Origin: Rubritalea squalenifaciens DSM 18772
Lineage (GTDB): Bacteria; Verrucomicrobiota; Verrucomicrobiia; Verrucomicrobiales; Akkermansiaceae
NCBI RefSeq assembly: GCF_900141815.1
Contig: NZ_FQYR01000004.1
Coordinates: 620,001-684,000, forward strand
DNA length: 64,000 bases
Reading direction: 5' to 3'
Shown here: positions 44,892 through 53,447 of the stretch, one piece after another
Layout: every line of letters begins with the position of its first letter
Position numbering within the stretch: the first letter of the stretch is position 1
Made by a program: the position numbers and the translations under genes
The notes under the pieces: model-generated
Database searches by the model: none
Told to the model about the DNA's origin: nothing
Seen by the model: only the letters and a program-made list of their open reading frames with translations

Positions 44892-46856
44892 CTAACCCAG
44901 AGTTGCTTCTAGTTTCTCGATTTCGTCACTTAACTCAGACCAGCGGCTGTAGGCTTTCTCAAGTTTATTACTGAGGTTTTGATAAGCGGCCGATGCCTCC
45001 TGCATTTTTGCCGAATCCGAGGCGACATCTGGTTTCGACATGTGCTCGGTTAGGGTTGCCTGAGCTGCTTCGATTTCACCGATGGATCCTTCCAGTTTTT
45101 CAAATTCCTCTTGGAGGGGTTTGAGGACTTTATTGCGTTTTTGGCGAATTTCAGCTTCAAGCCTGCGCTGTTCTTTACGGGAGACCTTAGAGCCAGAGTC
45201 GGCAGTGGTGCTGTTAGTAGCGCCAGCTTGCGCTTTAGCCGCATTTTTCTCTTCCTCTTTCTTTTCCAGATAATAGGAAACATTCCCGTGATAGAGTGTG
45301 GGATGCTCTCCTGGTCTAAATTCCAGAGTTTTGGTGACAATGGGGTCTAGGAAGGAGCGGTTGTGAGAAACGATCAGGTAAGAGCCTGGGTAGTCGTTTA
45401 AGGCGTTCTGGAGAACCTCCTGGGATTGGACGTCCAGGTGGTTTGTAGGCTCATCGAGAATCAGGAAGTTGGCGGGCTGGACCAGCATGCGGACAAGGGC
45501 CACACGTGAACGCTCACCTCCAGAGAGGACACCGATTTTCTTGAAGACATCATCTCCGCGGAAGAGGAAGCAGCCAAGAATGTTTCTAACGACAGGAGCG
45601 TTCTCGCGGGAGGCTGCCTCAGTGCAGATGTCGAGCACAGTCTTGTCCGGATCCAGTTCGTCTGCGTGGTTCTGGGAGAAGAAGGAGATGGCGCTCTTGG
45701 GGCCCAAGGTATAGACGCCAGAGTCCGGTTCTTCCTGTCCGGTGATCAAGCGGCAGAATGTTGATTTGCCTGCACCGTTAGGGCCTACGATGGCTAGGCG
45801 CTCACCTTTTTCCACTTCGAAGCTGAAGTCGGAGAAGATGGTGTTTTCCCCGTAACACTTGGTGGCCTTCTCCAGCTTGGCCACGGATTGGGTGGAGGCG
45901 GGAGGAGCAGGGAAGGTGAAGCTCATGACGGCATCGTCCTGTTCAATCTCGATGAGCTCCATTTTTTCCAGTTGCTTCAGGCGTGACTGGGCTTGGGAGG
46001 CCTTTGAGGCTTTGGCGCGGAAGCGGTCGATGAACTGCTTGGTTTTCTCGATTTCGCGCTGCTGGGATTCGTACTGTTTGATAAGAATCTCTTTACGGAG
46101 TTTGGATTCCTTGAGGTAAAAGGAGTAATTGCCGGCGTATTCCTCTGCACGGCCGTGAGAGAAAGCGATGGTGCGGGTGGTCAGGGCATCGAGCAGGGCG
46201 AGGTCGTGGGAAATGATGATGATCGCGCCTGGATAGTTGAAAAGGTATTGCTCCATCCAGGTCTGGGAGTCGATGTCCAGGTGGTTGGTAGGCTCATCGA
46301 GAAGGAGAACTTCGGGCTCCTGCAGGAAGAGTTTGGCCATGGCGATACGCATCTGCCATCCGCCCGAGAATTCCGAGCAGTCCCGCTGGAAATCACTGCG
46401 CTTGAAGCCAAGACCAGTCAGGACGGACTCGATGCGTGGCTTCATGGTGGCCGGGTTGAAGTGCTCAAGTTTCAGCTCCAGGTCTCCGATACGGTGGAGG
46501 AGCTCCATGTATTCCTCTGTGGAGCTGTCGAGTGTGGGTAGGCGCTCGGAGAGGCGATCGATATCTTCCTGAATACGCTTGGCTTCGCCAAAGGCGGATT
46601 CTGTTTCTTCCCAGAGAGTGACGCCTGAAATATGGATGCCTTCCTGGGGAAGGTAGCCGATCTGGCATGAGCGCGGTTTGGTAATCTCGCCCGCATTCGC
46701 GTCGATGACCCCACCAATGCACTTCATGAGCGTGGACTTACCCGCTCCGTTGTGGCCCGCGAAGGAAATACGTTCCTTGGCGGCTACGGTGAAAGAGAGG
46801 TCGTTGAAGAGAACCCGAGCGCCAAATTCGACGCGCAATTTTTTGATCGCTAGCAC
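44892..46856 (-). CDS. ABC-F family ATPase (ribosome-associated)
   Basis: Soluble protein of 654 aa with two ABC ATPase domains and no membrane part, the ABC-F plan. Domain 1: Walker A GHNGAGKS (34-41), signature SEFSGGWQMRIAMAKL, Walker B EVLLLDEPTNHLD. A charged linker helix pair follows (P-site tRNA interaction motif region, YESQQREIEKTKQFIDRFRA). Domain 2: GPNGAGKS, signature GVLSGGERSRVALVRM, FLILDEPTNHLD. The C-terminal tail is a coiled coil (RKEQRRLEAEIRQKRNKVLK), as in Uup/YheS-type proteins. Such proteins act on stalled or starting ribosomes; the exact subgroup is not decided. Confidence 0.92.
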   Translation of the reverse strand: MLAIKKLRVEFGARVLFNDLSFTVAAKERISFAGHNGAGKSTLMKCIGGVIDANAGEITKPRSCQIGYLPQEGIHISGVTLWEETESAFGEAKRIQEDIDRLSERLPTLDSSTEEYMELLHRIGDLELKLEHFNPATMKPRIESVLTGLGFKRSDFQRDCSEFSGGWQMRIAMAKLFLQEPEVLLLDEPTNHLDIDSQTWMEQYLFNYPGAIIIISHDLALLDALTTRTIAFSHGRAEEYAGNYSFYLKESKLRKEILIKQYESQQREIEKTKQFIDRFRAKASKASQAQSRLKQLEKMELIEIEQDDAVMSFTFPAPPASTQSVAKLEKATKCYGENTIFSDFSFEVEKGERLAIVGPNGAGKSTFCRLITGQEEPDSGVYTLGPKSAISFFSQNHADELDPDKTVLDICTEAASRENAPVVRNILGCFLFRGDDVFKKIGVLSGGERSRVALVRMLVQPANFLILDEPTNHLDVQSQEVLQNALNDYPGSYLIVSHNRSFLDPIVTKTLEFRPGEHPTLYHGNVSYYLEKKEEEKNAAKAQAGATNSTTADSGSKVSRKEQRRLEAEIRQKRNKVLKPLQEEFEKLEGSIGEIEAAQATLTEHMSKPDVASDSAKMQEASAAYQNLSNKLEKAYSRWSELSDEIEKLEATLG

Positions 46857-46907
46857 GCTGAGGGTGGTAGCGGATTTTTTGCGTCAATCAATCCAGAACG
46901 CGCAGAT

Positions 46908-48761
46908 TTATTCGGTGACGCCTTCTATGAGAGCTTCATTTTGCTTGGTGAGTTTACGCCAGGCCATCAGGGCTTCGGCAATCATCCAGATCTCCAGAAT
47001 GATGGTGGTAAGGCCGATGCTTACGAGTAACCAACGTCCATTTTCGATCCAGCTGGTTTCAGAGCCGATGGAGGCTACAAAGATTTGGTAAAGCATGGCC
47101 CATGCGGGAAGTGCGAGCATGAATACAGCGGGGATCATCACGAACCAGGTGGAAAGGCCGCGGTTGCGCATCCAGAAGAGGATGACGAGGAAGGCCAATC
47201 CGCCTAGCAGCTGATTGACGGCGCCAAAAAGGGGCCAGAGGATGAGACCTCCCGTACCATAGGCTGCACCAGGCTTGCCGGGGAGGGCGGCCATGCCGAA
47301 GGCGACAATGATCGCGAAGATCGTGGCTCCGTGTTTGTTTTTGAGAATGGAGAGTGGATTCTTGGGGGCGCTTGCGGTGCTTTCTTTTTTGGAGTCGAAG
47401 CAGGTGGCCAGTTCTTGAACGACGTAGCGCTGGAGGCGGCAAGCCGTATCTAGTGTAGTTGCCGCAAAGGAGGCGACAAAGACTCCCATCAGAGCTTTGG
47501 CAAAGTTGGAGGAGATTCCCATGGCTGTGAGGAAGTTGCTGGAGCCTTCCACGAAAGCTCCTACTTTGGCCCCGAGGCCGCTGGAGGTAGACCATGTCAT
47601 GTATTTGGAGTTCCAAGCATCTAACCCGAGGAGGGGGGTGCCATTTTCTTGGTGAACCCCGAGTCCGAGACCGGCCACACAGGCTAAAATGACCAGTACC
47701 GCAAGAAAGCCTTCGGTAAGCATGGAGCCGTAGCCTACGAATTGAGCATCAGTCTCGCAACGCAGTTGCTTGGAGGAGGTGCCTGAGGAGACCAAACAGT
47801 GGAAACCTGAGATCGCGCCACAGGCAATGGTGATGAATAGGAAGGGGAAAATGAGAGGAAGCTGCTTGAGGCTGACATTTTCCTCAATGGCTGGAGCGGC
47901 GATTTCCAGAGGAGGACGTACGCCATCGACGGGAGCTCCACCCCAGAGGCCTGCCACGAGTAGTCCGATCACCACGAGTGCGAGCGCAGAGATGAGCTGC
48001 AGGGAATTGATGTAGTCACGTGGCTGGAGCAAGGTCCAGACGGGAAGAACCGAGGCCACATAGGAATAGATCAGCAGGAGTGAGCACCAGGTGAGTGGTG
48101 ACCATTTTTCTCCCATATGATGGTTCCAATCGTGAAGGACGCCAACGTCTCCATAGGCAACAGAGAGGTACATGATGGCTAGCGCAATGAGGGAAGGGAT
48201 GAGAATATTGGCTCCTTTTCTGTGTACAAATAAGCCTATAATAATAGCCAGTGGAATCTGGATCAGGCAGGGTATGATGGCTGCTTCATATTGCTTGAAG
48301 ACAGAGGCAATCACGAGTCCGAAGATGGCCAAGACGATTGTCAGGGCGAGGAAGAGGATCAGCAGGAATAGGAAGCGCACTCTGGGGTTGATCACGCTAC
48401 CGGCGATATCTCCTACCGTCTTCCCTTTGTTTCTCATGGAAACGACCAGAGCACCGAAATCATGCACGGCTCCAATGAAGATAGAGCCGAAGAGGACCCA
48501 GAGCAGGGCGGGGACCCAGCCCCAGATGACCGCCAAGGCGGGGCCTACGATGGGGCCTGTGCCTGCGATCGAAGTAAAGTGGTGGCCAAAGACAATGCCT
48601 TTCTTTGTGGGGACGTAGTCATTGCCGTCCTCCAGCTCGATCGATGGTGGCTTGGTGTTGGGGTCTAGCTTGAATATTTTCTGACCCAGCCACTTGCCAT
48701 AGGTATTGTAGGCAATGAGGTAGAGGATCATGGAACCCAGTGCGATTAGCAGTGTTGTCAT
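46908..48761 (-). CDS. cstA: Carbon starvation protein CstA-type transporter (peptide/pyruvate)
   Basis: Polytopic inner-membrane transporter, 617 aa from the ATG at 48761 (MTTLLIALGSMILYLIAYNT); an upstream in-frame start would add 21 hydrophilic residues. The CstA signature region is clear: TSIAGTGPIVGPALAVIWGW then VHDFGALVVSMRNKGKTVGD. Later text ISGFHCLVSSGTSSKQL and DTACRLQRYVVQEL is also typical. Known relatives take up peptides or pyruvate on carbon limitation. The upstream region holds two near-identical palindromes. The ABC-F gene follows after 51 bp. Confidence 0.93.
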   Translation of the reverse strand: MTTLLIALGSMILYLIAYNTYGKWLGQKIFKLDPNTKPPSIELEDGNDYVPTKKGIVFGHHFTSIAGTGPIVGPALAVIWGWVPALLWVLFGSIFIGAVHDFGALVVSMRNKGKTVGDIAGSVINPRVRFLFLLILFLALTIVLAIFGLVIASVFKQYEAAIIPCLIQIPLAIIIGLFVHRKGANILIPSLIALAIMYLSVAYGDVGVLHDWNHHMGEKWSPLTWCSLLLIYSYVASVLPVWTLLQPRDYINSLQLISALALVVIGLLVAGLWGGAPVDGVRPPLEIAAPAIEENVSLKQLPLIFPFLFITIACGAISGFHCLVSSGTSSKQLRCETDAQFVGYGSMLTEGFLAVLVILACVAGLGLGVHQENGTPLLGLDAWNSKYMTWSTSSGLGAKVGAFVEGSSNFLTAMGISSNFAKALMGVFVASFAATTLDTACRLQRYVVQELATCFDSKKESTASAPKNPLSILKNKHGATIFAIIVAFGMAALPGKPGAAYGTGGLILWPLFGAVNQLLGGLAFLVILFWMRNRGLSTWFVMIPAVFMLALPAWAMLYQIFVASIGSETSWIENGRWLLVSIGLTTIILEIWMIAEALMAWRKLTKQNEALIEGVTE

Positions 48762-48813
48762 GAGGCGGTGAATGGTTTGCGGTAGAGCGGACGAATGATG
48801 CTTCTCTGTTCTG

Positions 48814-48823
48814 TGTCGTGACA
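48814..48823. promoter_or_regulatory. Palindrome TGTCGTGACA upstream of cstA
   Basis: Ten-base near-perfect palindrome, 53 bp upstream of the cstA start. It shares GTGTCGYGACAA with the second site at 48930. Candidate operator, unidentified regulator. Confidence 0.4.
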
Positions 48824-48929
48824 AGGGGGAAATGTAGTCATTCTTTGTAAAAAACTGGTGCTGAAAACTTTTTTTACATTTTTTAGTAGAAAAGTATTGA
48901 CGGATCCGATTCTGAGGTTATTCTCTGCG

Positions 48930-48939
48930 TGTCGCGACA
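48930..48939. promoter_or_regulatory. Palindrome TGTCGCGACA upstream of cstA
   Basis: Perfect ten-base palindrome, 116 bp from its near-copy at 48814. It falls near the predicted start of a plus-strand promoter-like pair (48897-48924). Candidate operator. Confidence 0.4.
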
Positions 48940-49081
48940 ATAGCAGGCGGCCCGATTGAATGTCTCATCTGGTTTTTGGGTTTTTCCAGGGAAGATTTCA
49001 CTCGGGTCGCTTCTTTTTTTGCCCAGATGTCACGGGCGCAAATTGAGGGGAGAACTTTTTGAGGTTTGCAGCGCTTTCGTG

Positions 49082-49115
49082 AAAACAAAGAAGCCGCACG
49101 TTAGTGGTGCGGCTT
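49082..49115 (-). terminator. Terminator of the rrf2 gene
   Basis: Stem AAGCCGCAC (49091-49099)/GTGCGGCTT (49107-49115), perfect 9 bp, followed on the minus strand by a T-rich tract (CTTTGTTTTC). It lies 24 bp after the Rrf2 stop. Confidence 0.85.
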
Positions 49116-49138
49116 GCATAAAATCGGTGCAGAGGATC

Positions 49139-49552
49139 TTAGATGTAAAACATCGTGTTATTGCCTTGGCTTAGGAGGGTGTCCAAAGTGATATTCTTAA
49201 GGGCGTTGTTTAAAGTGTTGCCCACATTGTCCCACGCCTGACGAATCAGCTCTCCAGATTCACCGTCAGTAGTAGCAGAAGATCCCAACACGGATGGGTC
49301 TACAGCATTGACAATATCGTAAAGTGATATTTCTTCAGCTTTTCTTCCGAGAAGGTAGCCACCTAGCTTGCCTCGCTTACTAATAACGAGATCTGCACGG
49401 CGAAGGTCGTTCAAAATCTGCACCAAGAAATTTGCAGACACGTCTTCACGTTGCGCAATCTCGTCAAGGCGTGTAATAGTCTGGCCATCGGCTCGCTTTG
49501 CGAGTTGAGCCATAGCACGGCAGGCGTATTCTAATTTCTGGGATACTCTCAC
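49139..49552 (-). CDS. Rrf2-family regulator, CymR-like
   Basis: Winged-helix transcription factor of 137 aa starting with GTG at 49552 (MRVSQKLEYACRAMAQLAKR). Helix-turn-helix text ITRLDEIAQREDVSANFLVQ is followed by the wing LVISKRGKLGGYLLGRKAEE and by SLYDIVNAVD, all Rrf2 landmarks. The only cysteine is C11, so the three-Cys iron-sulfur site of IscR/NsrR is absent. It diverges from cysE, with only 19 bp between the start codons. In Firmicutes, Fe-S-free CymR represses cysteine genes together with CysK; a similar role in cysteine control is inferred here. Confidence 0.9.
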   Translation of the reverse strand: MRVSQKLEYACRAMAQLAKRADGQTITRLDEIAQREDVSANFLVQILNDLRRADLVISKRGKLGGYLLGRKAEEISLYDIVNAVDPSVLGSSATTDGESGELIRQAWDNVGNTLNNALKNITLDTLLSQGNNTMFYI

Positions 49553-49571
49553 GAGCAGAAAGCATCATATC

Positions 49572-50411
49572 ATGACCATAAATTCTAGTCCTAATGCTGT
49601 CACTTTGTGTCAGTCTCACTCAATCACGGTTGATGAGGTCTGGCAGGCAGTAAGAAATAAAGCAGAAAGTCTGGCAAAAAATGAGCCTCAACTTCAGTCA
49701 CTTCTCTCAGATGTGATCTTGGATCGACCATGTTTGGGGACAGCTCTGGCGGCTCGTCTCTCCCGTAAATTGGGCAGAGAGGACATGAGTCGCGGAGAGT
49801 TGATGCCTTTGCTAAAGGATGTATTCGTAAACAATCCTATGGTCACCCGTAGTGCCGCAGCGGACATGATGGCCATTTATGAGCGTGATCCTGCCTGTAA
49901 GTCACCGATGGAGCCTATGCTGTTCTTTAAAGGCTTCATGGCAATGGCGACCTATCGTGTATCTCATTTCTTGTGGAAGATGGACCGTACCTCACTGGCT
50001 TTGTATTTCCAGAGCATCTGTAGCGAGGTGTTCGGGGTAGATATTCACCCGGCAGCGCGCATCGGTTGCGGTATTCTCCTGGACCATGCGACTAGCGTGG
50101 TGATCGGTGAGACTGCCATTGTTGAGGATAATGTATCCATTCTCCATGAAGTGACCTTGGGAGGTACTGGTAAAGTGGAGGGTGACCGTCACCCTATCGT
50201 TCGCAGCGGAGTTCTGATCGGAGCGGGTTCCAAGATTTTGGGGCGCGTGGAAATCGGCCGCTGTGCCAAGATTGGTGCAGGTAGCGTGGTGCTTAATGAT
50301 GTGCCGGCGCATGCGACTGTGGCTGGGGTGCCAGCTGTGATTGTAGGCCAAGCATCAGAGGATTCTCCAGCTCTGGAGATGAATCAAAGTATCGAGTGCG
50401 GTCAAATTTAG
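49572..50411 (+). CDS. cysE: Serine O-acetyltransferase
   Basis: First committed step of cysteine synthesis: acetyl-CoA plus L-serine to O-acetylserine, cytoplasmic. The protein has 279 aa. The N-terminal helical domain ends with FFKGFMAMATYRVSHFLWKM, then the left-handed beta-helix begins, with VDIHPAARIGCGILLDHATS, VIGETAIVEDNVSILHEVTL, GGTGKVEGDRHPIV and IGAGSKILGRVEIG. The catalytic His/Asp pair lies in the IHPAA and DHATS blocks. The C-terminus (NQSIECGQI) ends in Ile, as needed for docking into CysK in the cysteine synthase complex. The Rrf2 gene is divergent. A small lipoprotein gene starts 15 bp downstream. Confidence 0.97.
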   Translation: MTINSSPNAVTLCQSHSITVDEVWQAVRNKAESLAKNEPQLQSLLSDVILDRPCLGTALAARLSRKLGREDMSRGELMPLLKDVFVNNPMVTRSAAADMMAIYERDPACKSPMEPMLFFKGFMAMATYRVSHFLWKMDRTSLALYFQSICSEVFGVDIHPAARIGCGILLDHATSVVIGETAIVEDNVSILHEVTLGGTGKVEGDRHPIVRSGVLIGAGSKILGRVEIGRCAKIGAGSVVLNDVPAHATVAGVPAVIVGQASEDSPALEMNQSIECGQI

Positions 50412-50426
50412 GCAAAGAAGATCTTT

Positions 50427-50801
50427 ATGAAAGCAATGCTTATCTTGGTTCTGGCATTTCTCGCCGTGAGTTGTACTGAACCGAGTCTGCATTTGCAGGG
50501 CTTCAGGAACTCTCTGCAAAATCTGGATCAGTCCTATGCCAGCCAGGCGGGGAGCTCTGGAGCCAGCCTACTCGATTCTAAACCGATCAGAGGAATGGAG
50601 GATGCTTCGACTGCAGAAGTCAATTCTTGGAAGTATCTGGCATTTCAATCGGAAATGTATCGAGGGATGGACAAGGGCGATAAGCCTTCATGGTACCGGA
50701 AGGCCGCTCGGGAAGAGGTGGAGAGTTTCAAGTATGCACCTCAGGATGTGCGCCAGTTTGTTCTGCAAAGGACAGAGGAGGCAACACGTCAGCGCCCGTG
50801 A
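50427..50801 (+). CDS. Small lipoprotein, unknown function
   Basis: Protein of 124 aa with a type II signal peptide, MKAMLILVLAFLAVSC, lipobox AVSC with the lipidated Cys at 16. The mature part is hydrophilic and helical (FRNSLQNLDQSYASQAGSSG; KAAREEVESFKYAPQDVRQF). No family recognised. It follows cysE by 15 bp and is probably on the same transcript, though no functional link is evident. Convergent with gluQ, 14 bp apart, with no clear terminator between. Confidence 0.75.
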   Translation: MKAMLILVLAFLAVSCTEPSLHLQGFRNSLQNLDQSYASQAGSSGASLLDSKPIRGMEDASTAEVNSWKYLAFQSEMYRGMDKGDKPSWYRKAAREEVESFKYAPQDVRQFVLQRTEEATRQRP

Positions 50802-50815
50802 GCACTTGGTGTGGT

Positions 50816-51679
50816 CTAGATCTTAGGAGCCTTTTCCAGCATCACCCATACTTGCTCAGGTGAGTAGCCTTCTTCTCTCAGGCTACGGATGGATAAAGAT
50901 TGGTGGCGCTTGGCCAGGCGGTTTCCTTCGGCATCGGCTATCAGGTCGTGATGAAGGTAGGATGGAGTGGGCAGCTTGAGTAGGGTCTGCAGCATCCGGT
51001 GCAGATGGGTAGAGGCTAGCAGGTCTTTTCCGCGAGTGACGTGGCTGATCTCTTGATAGGCGTCATCAATGACGACTGCAATATGGTAGGAGGTGCCGAT
51101 GTCCTTGCGGGCCAGAATCGTGTCGCCAAGAAGATTTGGGGCTACTGCGATTTTACCGAAATTTTGATCGTCGAAGCTAAGAGGTCCACAGAGCTGGGAG
51201 GCTTTGCTGGCATTGAAGCGCCATGCTGGTGATTCACCTTGGCTAAGTCTGGTGGACGCTTGATCTGGGCTGAGTTTCAAGCAGGTTCCGGGGTAGAGGG
51301 GGCCTTCTGGGCCATGGGGGGCGCGTGTGAGATGCTGGAGTTCGCGCTCGATGTCTTTTCTCGTGCAAAAGCAGGGATAGACTACGCCGAGTGATTTTAA
51401 TGTCTCCAAGGCCTGTTCATAAGCGCTTGATCGGTCAGTCTGTCTGAGTGGTGTCCCTGTCCATGATATACCCATCCAATGGAGGTCTTCTTCTATATCA
51501 TCGTAGAAGTGCGGGCGGACTCTGGTGATATCGATGTCTTCGAAACGGAGAAGAAACTTGCCGCCGTGATCCTTGGCATAATCACGGGCAATGAGAGCCG
51601 CATAGAGATGGCCAAGGTGCAAGTGGCCAGTCGGCGAGGGCGCGAAGCGGGTGACGACTGGCTTGGTTGCTGACGGCAT
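50816..51679 (-). CDS. gluQ: Glutamyl-Q tRNA(Asp) synthetase
   Basis: Truncated relative of glutamyl-tRNA synthetase (287 aa, catalytic domain only) that attaches Glu to queuosine in tRNA-Asp. The start is FAPSPTGHLHLGHLYAALIA with the HLGH form of HIGH (about 18-21). The KMSKS-equivalent is GNRLAKRHQSLSIRSL. Zinc ligands C-x-C and Y...C are seen in YPCFCTRKDIE and LYPGTC. There is no anticodon-binding domain. Downstream of rho on the same strand with a 16-bp gap. Confidence 0.95.
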   Translation of the reverse strand: MPSATKPVVTRFAPSPTGHLHLGHLYAALIARDYAKDHGGKFLLRFEDIDITRVRPHFYDDIEEDLHWMGISWTGTPLRQTDRSSAYEQALETLKSLGVVYPCFCTRKDIERELQHLTRAPHGPEGPLYPGTCLKLSPDQASTRLSQGESPAWRFNASKASQLCGPLSFDDQNFGKIAVAPNLLGDTILARKDIGTSYHIAVVIDDAYQEISHVTRGKDLLASTHLHRMLQTLLKLPTPSYLHHDLIADAEGNRLAKRHQSLSIRSLREEGYSPEQVWVMLEKAPKI

Positions 51680-51695
51680 GTGATGGGAGGAGTGA

Positions 51696-53447
51696 TTAGC
51701 CCTTAATCTCCAGCATCATCTGGGCATTACTGTGGAAGCGCTTCAGGAAGAAAATAAGGCGCTCCATTGCCTCATGTGGGCGATGGCCTGAGAGCCCGCG
51801 TCTGATGAGGTGAATCTTGTGCAGGATGTGCTCAGGCAGAAGAAGTTCTTCACGGCGTGTGCCGGATTTGAAGATGTCCACAGCTGGGTAGATGTACTGC
51901 TCAGCAATACGACGGTCGAGAACCAGCTCCATATTACCTGTGCCCTTGAATTCCTGGAAGATGGCATCATCTGCACGGGAGTTGGTGTGCACCAGTGCTG
52001 TGGCGATGATTGTCAGGGACCCTGCATTGCGGGTGTTGCGTGCAGAGGCAAAGAGACGGCGTGGCATTTCCAATGCGCCGCCAATGATACCGCCGGACTG
52101 GATGCCGCGGCCTCGGCTCTTCTTGTCACCACCCATGGCAGTGTTGTAGGCGCGTGCGAGACGTGTGATAGAGTCCATCATCAGGAAGACGTGCTGGCCC
52201 GCCTCGACGAGACGCTTGGCGCGTTCGATGGCGATCTCCGCAACTCGGCAATGATTTTTGGCGCCGGAGTCGTTGGAGCTGGCATAGATCTCTGCGTCGG
52301 GAAGTGATCGTTTGAATTCGGTCACTTCTTCCGGGCGCTCATCTACGAGCAGGATCATGAGGTGAAGATCCTCAGAATACTTTTCTCTCACAGCTTCTGC
52401 CATGTGCATCATGAGAGTGGTCTTACCCGAGCGAGGAGGGGAGACGATCAGTCCACGCTGGCCACGGCCAACAGGGGAAATAATGTCCACGACACGTGTG
52501 GTGAAGCGTTCTGGGGTAGTTTCAAATGGGATGCGCTTGTCCGGGTTGACGGCTTTGAGTTCTTCAAAGTGTGGGAGCTTACGGGCAGCCTCCGGCTTCA
52601 TGCCGTTGACGTCCTTGATTTCGGTCACTTGGAGACCGCGTGGACCTTGCTTGGCTACGCCTTTGATCCAGACGCCGTCACGCAGGCCTAGGCTGCGGAT
52701 CAGTTCAGGGGTGACGAAAACATCGTCACGAGATTGGTCGAGTCCCTTGTTGAGTTCACGCAAGAAGCCAAAACCTTTGGAGCTGAGTTCGAGAATTCCG
52801 CCGACAGCTACTGGATCGCCAGTGAGTTCAACTGGCTTGCGCTCGCGATCCTCGTGCTGAGATTTGTTGTTATTGTGGCGGTTGTTCTTCTTGTTGCGGC
52901 CTTTGTTGCGGTTGTTGTTATTGTTCCGGTCGACTCGGCCACCGCCTTTTACGCGTCCATGTCTCTGACGGCCTTCGTTTTTGTTCTGGCGTCCGTGGTG
53001 GTTCCTCTTTTGGGAGTTGTCCCTGTTCTGGTCATTCTGCTGCTTGTCTCTGGAATCTGATTCCTTGACTGGAGCAGCTTGTGTCTCGGGAGATGGAGAC
53101 TTGGATTCGACGGCGGCTTTGGCTTCTTTGACTGGAGCTTCAGTGCTTTCAGTCTCAGAGGCTGGTTGTTTCTTAGCTTTGGCAGCAGGCTTCTTCTCAG
53201 CCTTAGGAGCTGGAGAGGCAGAAGATTCGGCGACGAAATTAAGTTCAGCTTGTGCGGAGTCAGCAGCTACCTTTTTTGCGGCGACCTTTTTGGCAGCCTT
53301 CTTGGCTGTCTTTTTAGCCGCTACTTTTTTGGTAGTTTTCTTGGCTGCTTTTTTAGCGGTGGCTTTCTTGGCGGCTTTTTTAGCCGTCTTTTTCTTAGGT
53401 GCCGCTTTTTCTTCGGGAGTTACCCCTTCCGTTTTAGCTTCGCTCAT
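51696..53447 (-). CDS. rho: Transcription termination factor Rho with disordered N-terminal extension
   Basis: Hexameric RNA helicase, 583 aa. Residues 18-62 are Lys/Ala repeats resembling histone H1 tails (KKTAKKAAKKATAKKAAKK); 63-135 are Ala/Glu/Pro/Ser-rich; 135-200 are rich in Asn, Arg, Lys and Gln (RVDRNNNNNRNKGRNKKNNR). The cold-shock RNA-binding domain follows (about 208-285: GILELSSKGFGFLREL). Walker A is SPPRSGKTT (336-344), Walker B FLMMD (421-425), Q- and R-loops in NTAMGGDKKSRGRGIQSG and later. The usual N-terminal helical Rho_N bundle is not evident and appears replaced by the extension. The same kind of Asn-rich insert in Bacteroides Rho drives phase separation. Confidence 0.96.
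   Translation of the reverse strand: MSEAKTEGVTPEEKAAPKKKTAKKAAKKATAKKAAKKTTKKVAAKKTAKKAAKKVAAKKVAADSAQAELNFVAESSASPAPKAEKKPAAKAKKQPASETESTEAPVKEAKAAVESKSPSPETQAAPVKESDSRDKQQNDQNRDNSQKRNHHGRQNKNEGRQRHGRVKGGGRVDRNNNNNRNKGRNKKNNRHNNNKSQHEDRERKPVELTGDPVAVGGILELSSKGFGFLRELNKGLDQSRDDVFVTPELIRSLGLRDGVWIKGVAKQGPRGLQVTEIKDVNGMKPEAARKLPHFEELKAVNPDKRIPFETTPERFTTRVVDIISPVGRGQRGLIVSPPRSGKTTLMMHMAEAVREKYSEDLHLMILLVDERPEEVTEFKRSLPDAEIYASSNDSGAKNHCRVAEIAIERAKRLVEAGQHVFLMMDSITRLARAYNTAMGGDKKSRGRGIQSGGIIGGALEMPRRLFASARNTRNAGSLTIIATALVHTNSRADDAIFQEFKGTGNMELVLDRRIAEQYIYPAVDIFKSGTRREELLLPEHILHKIHLIRRGLSGHRPHEAMERLIFFLKRFHSNAQMMLEIKG

Larger units (their letters stand above)
48762..49081. other. Non-coding region upstream of cstA
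   Basis: No convincing gene in these 320 bp. It holds an A/T-rich block (48840-48895), two related palindromes (48814-48823 and 48930-48939), and a plus-strand promoter-like pair, TTGACG (48897-48902) and TATTCT (48919-48924), that points at no recognisable gene. The cstA promoter must lie here, but I cannot name its boxes with confidence. Confidence 0.6.

Noticed and set aside
48897-48924. Plus-strand promoter-like TTGACG-16 bp-TATTCT
   Set aside because: No gene or clear small RNA with a plus-strand terminator follows; not listed as a separate promoter feature.
53270-53400. Short regular repeats in rho, at first sight like a tandem or CRISPR-type array
   Set aside because: They are in-frame Lys/Ala codon repeats of the Rho N-terminus; units vary and there are no spacers.
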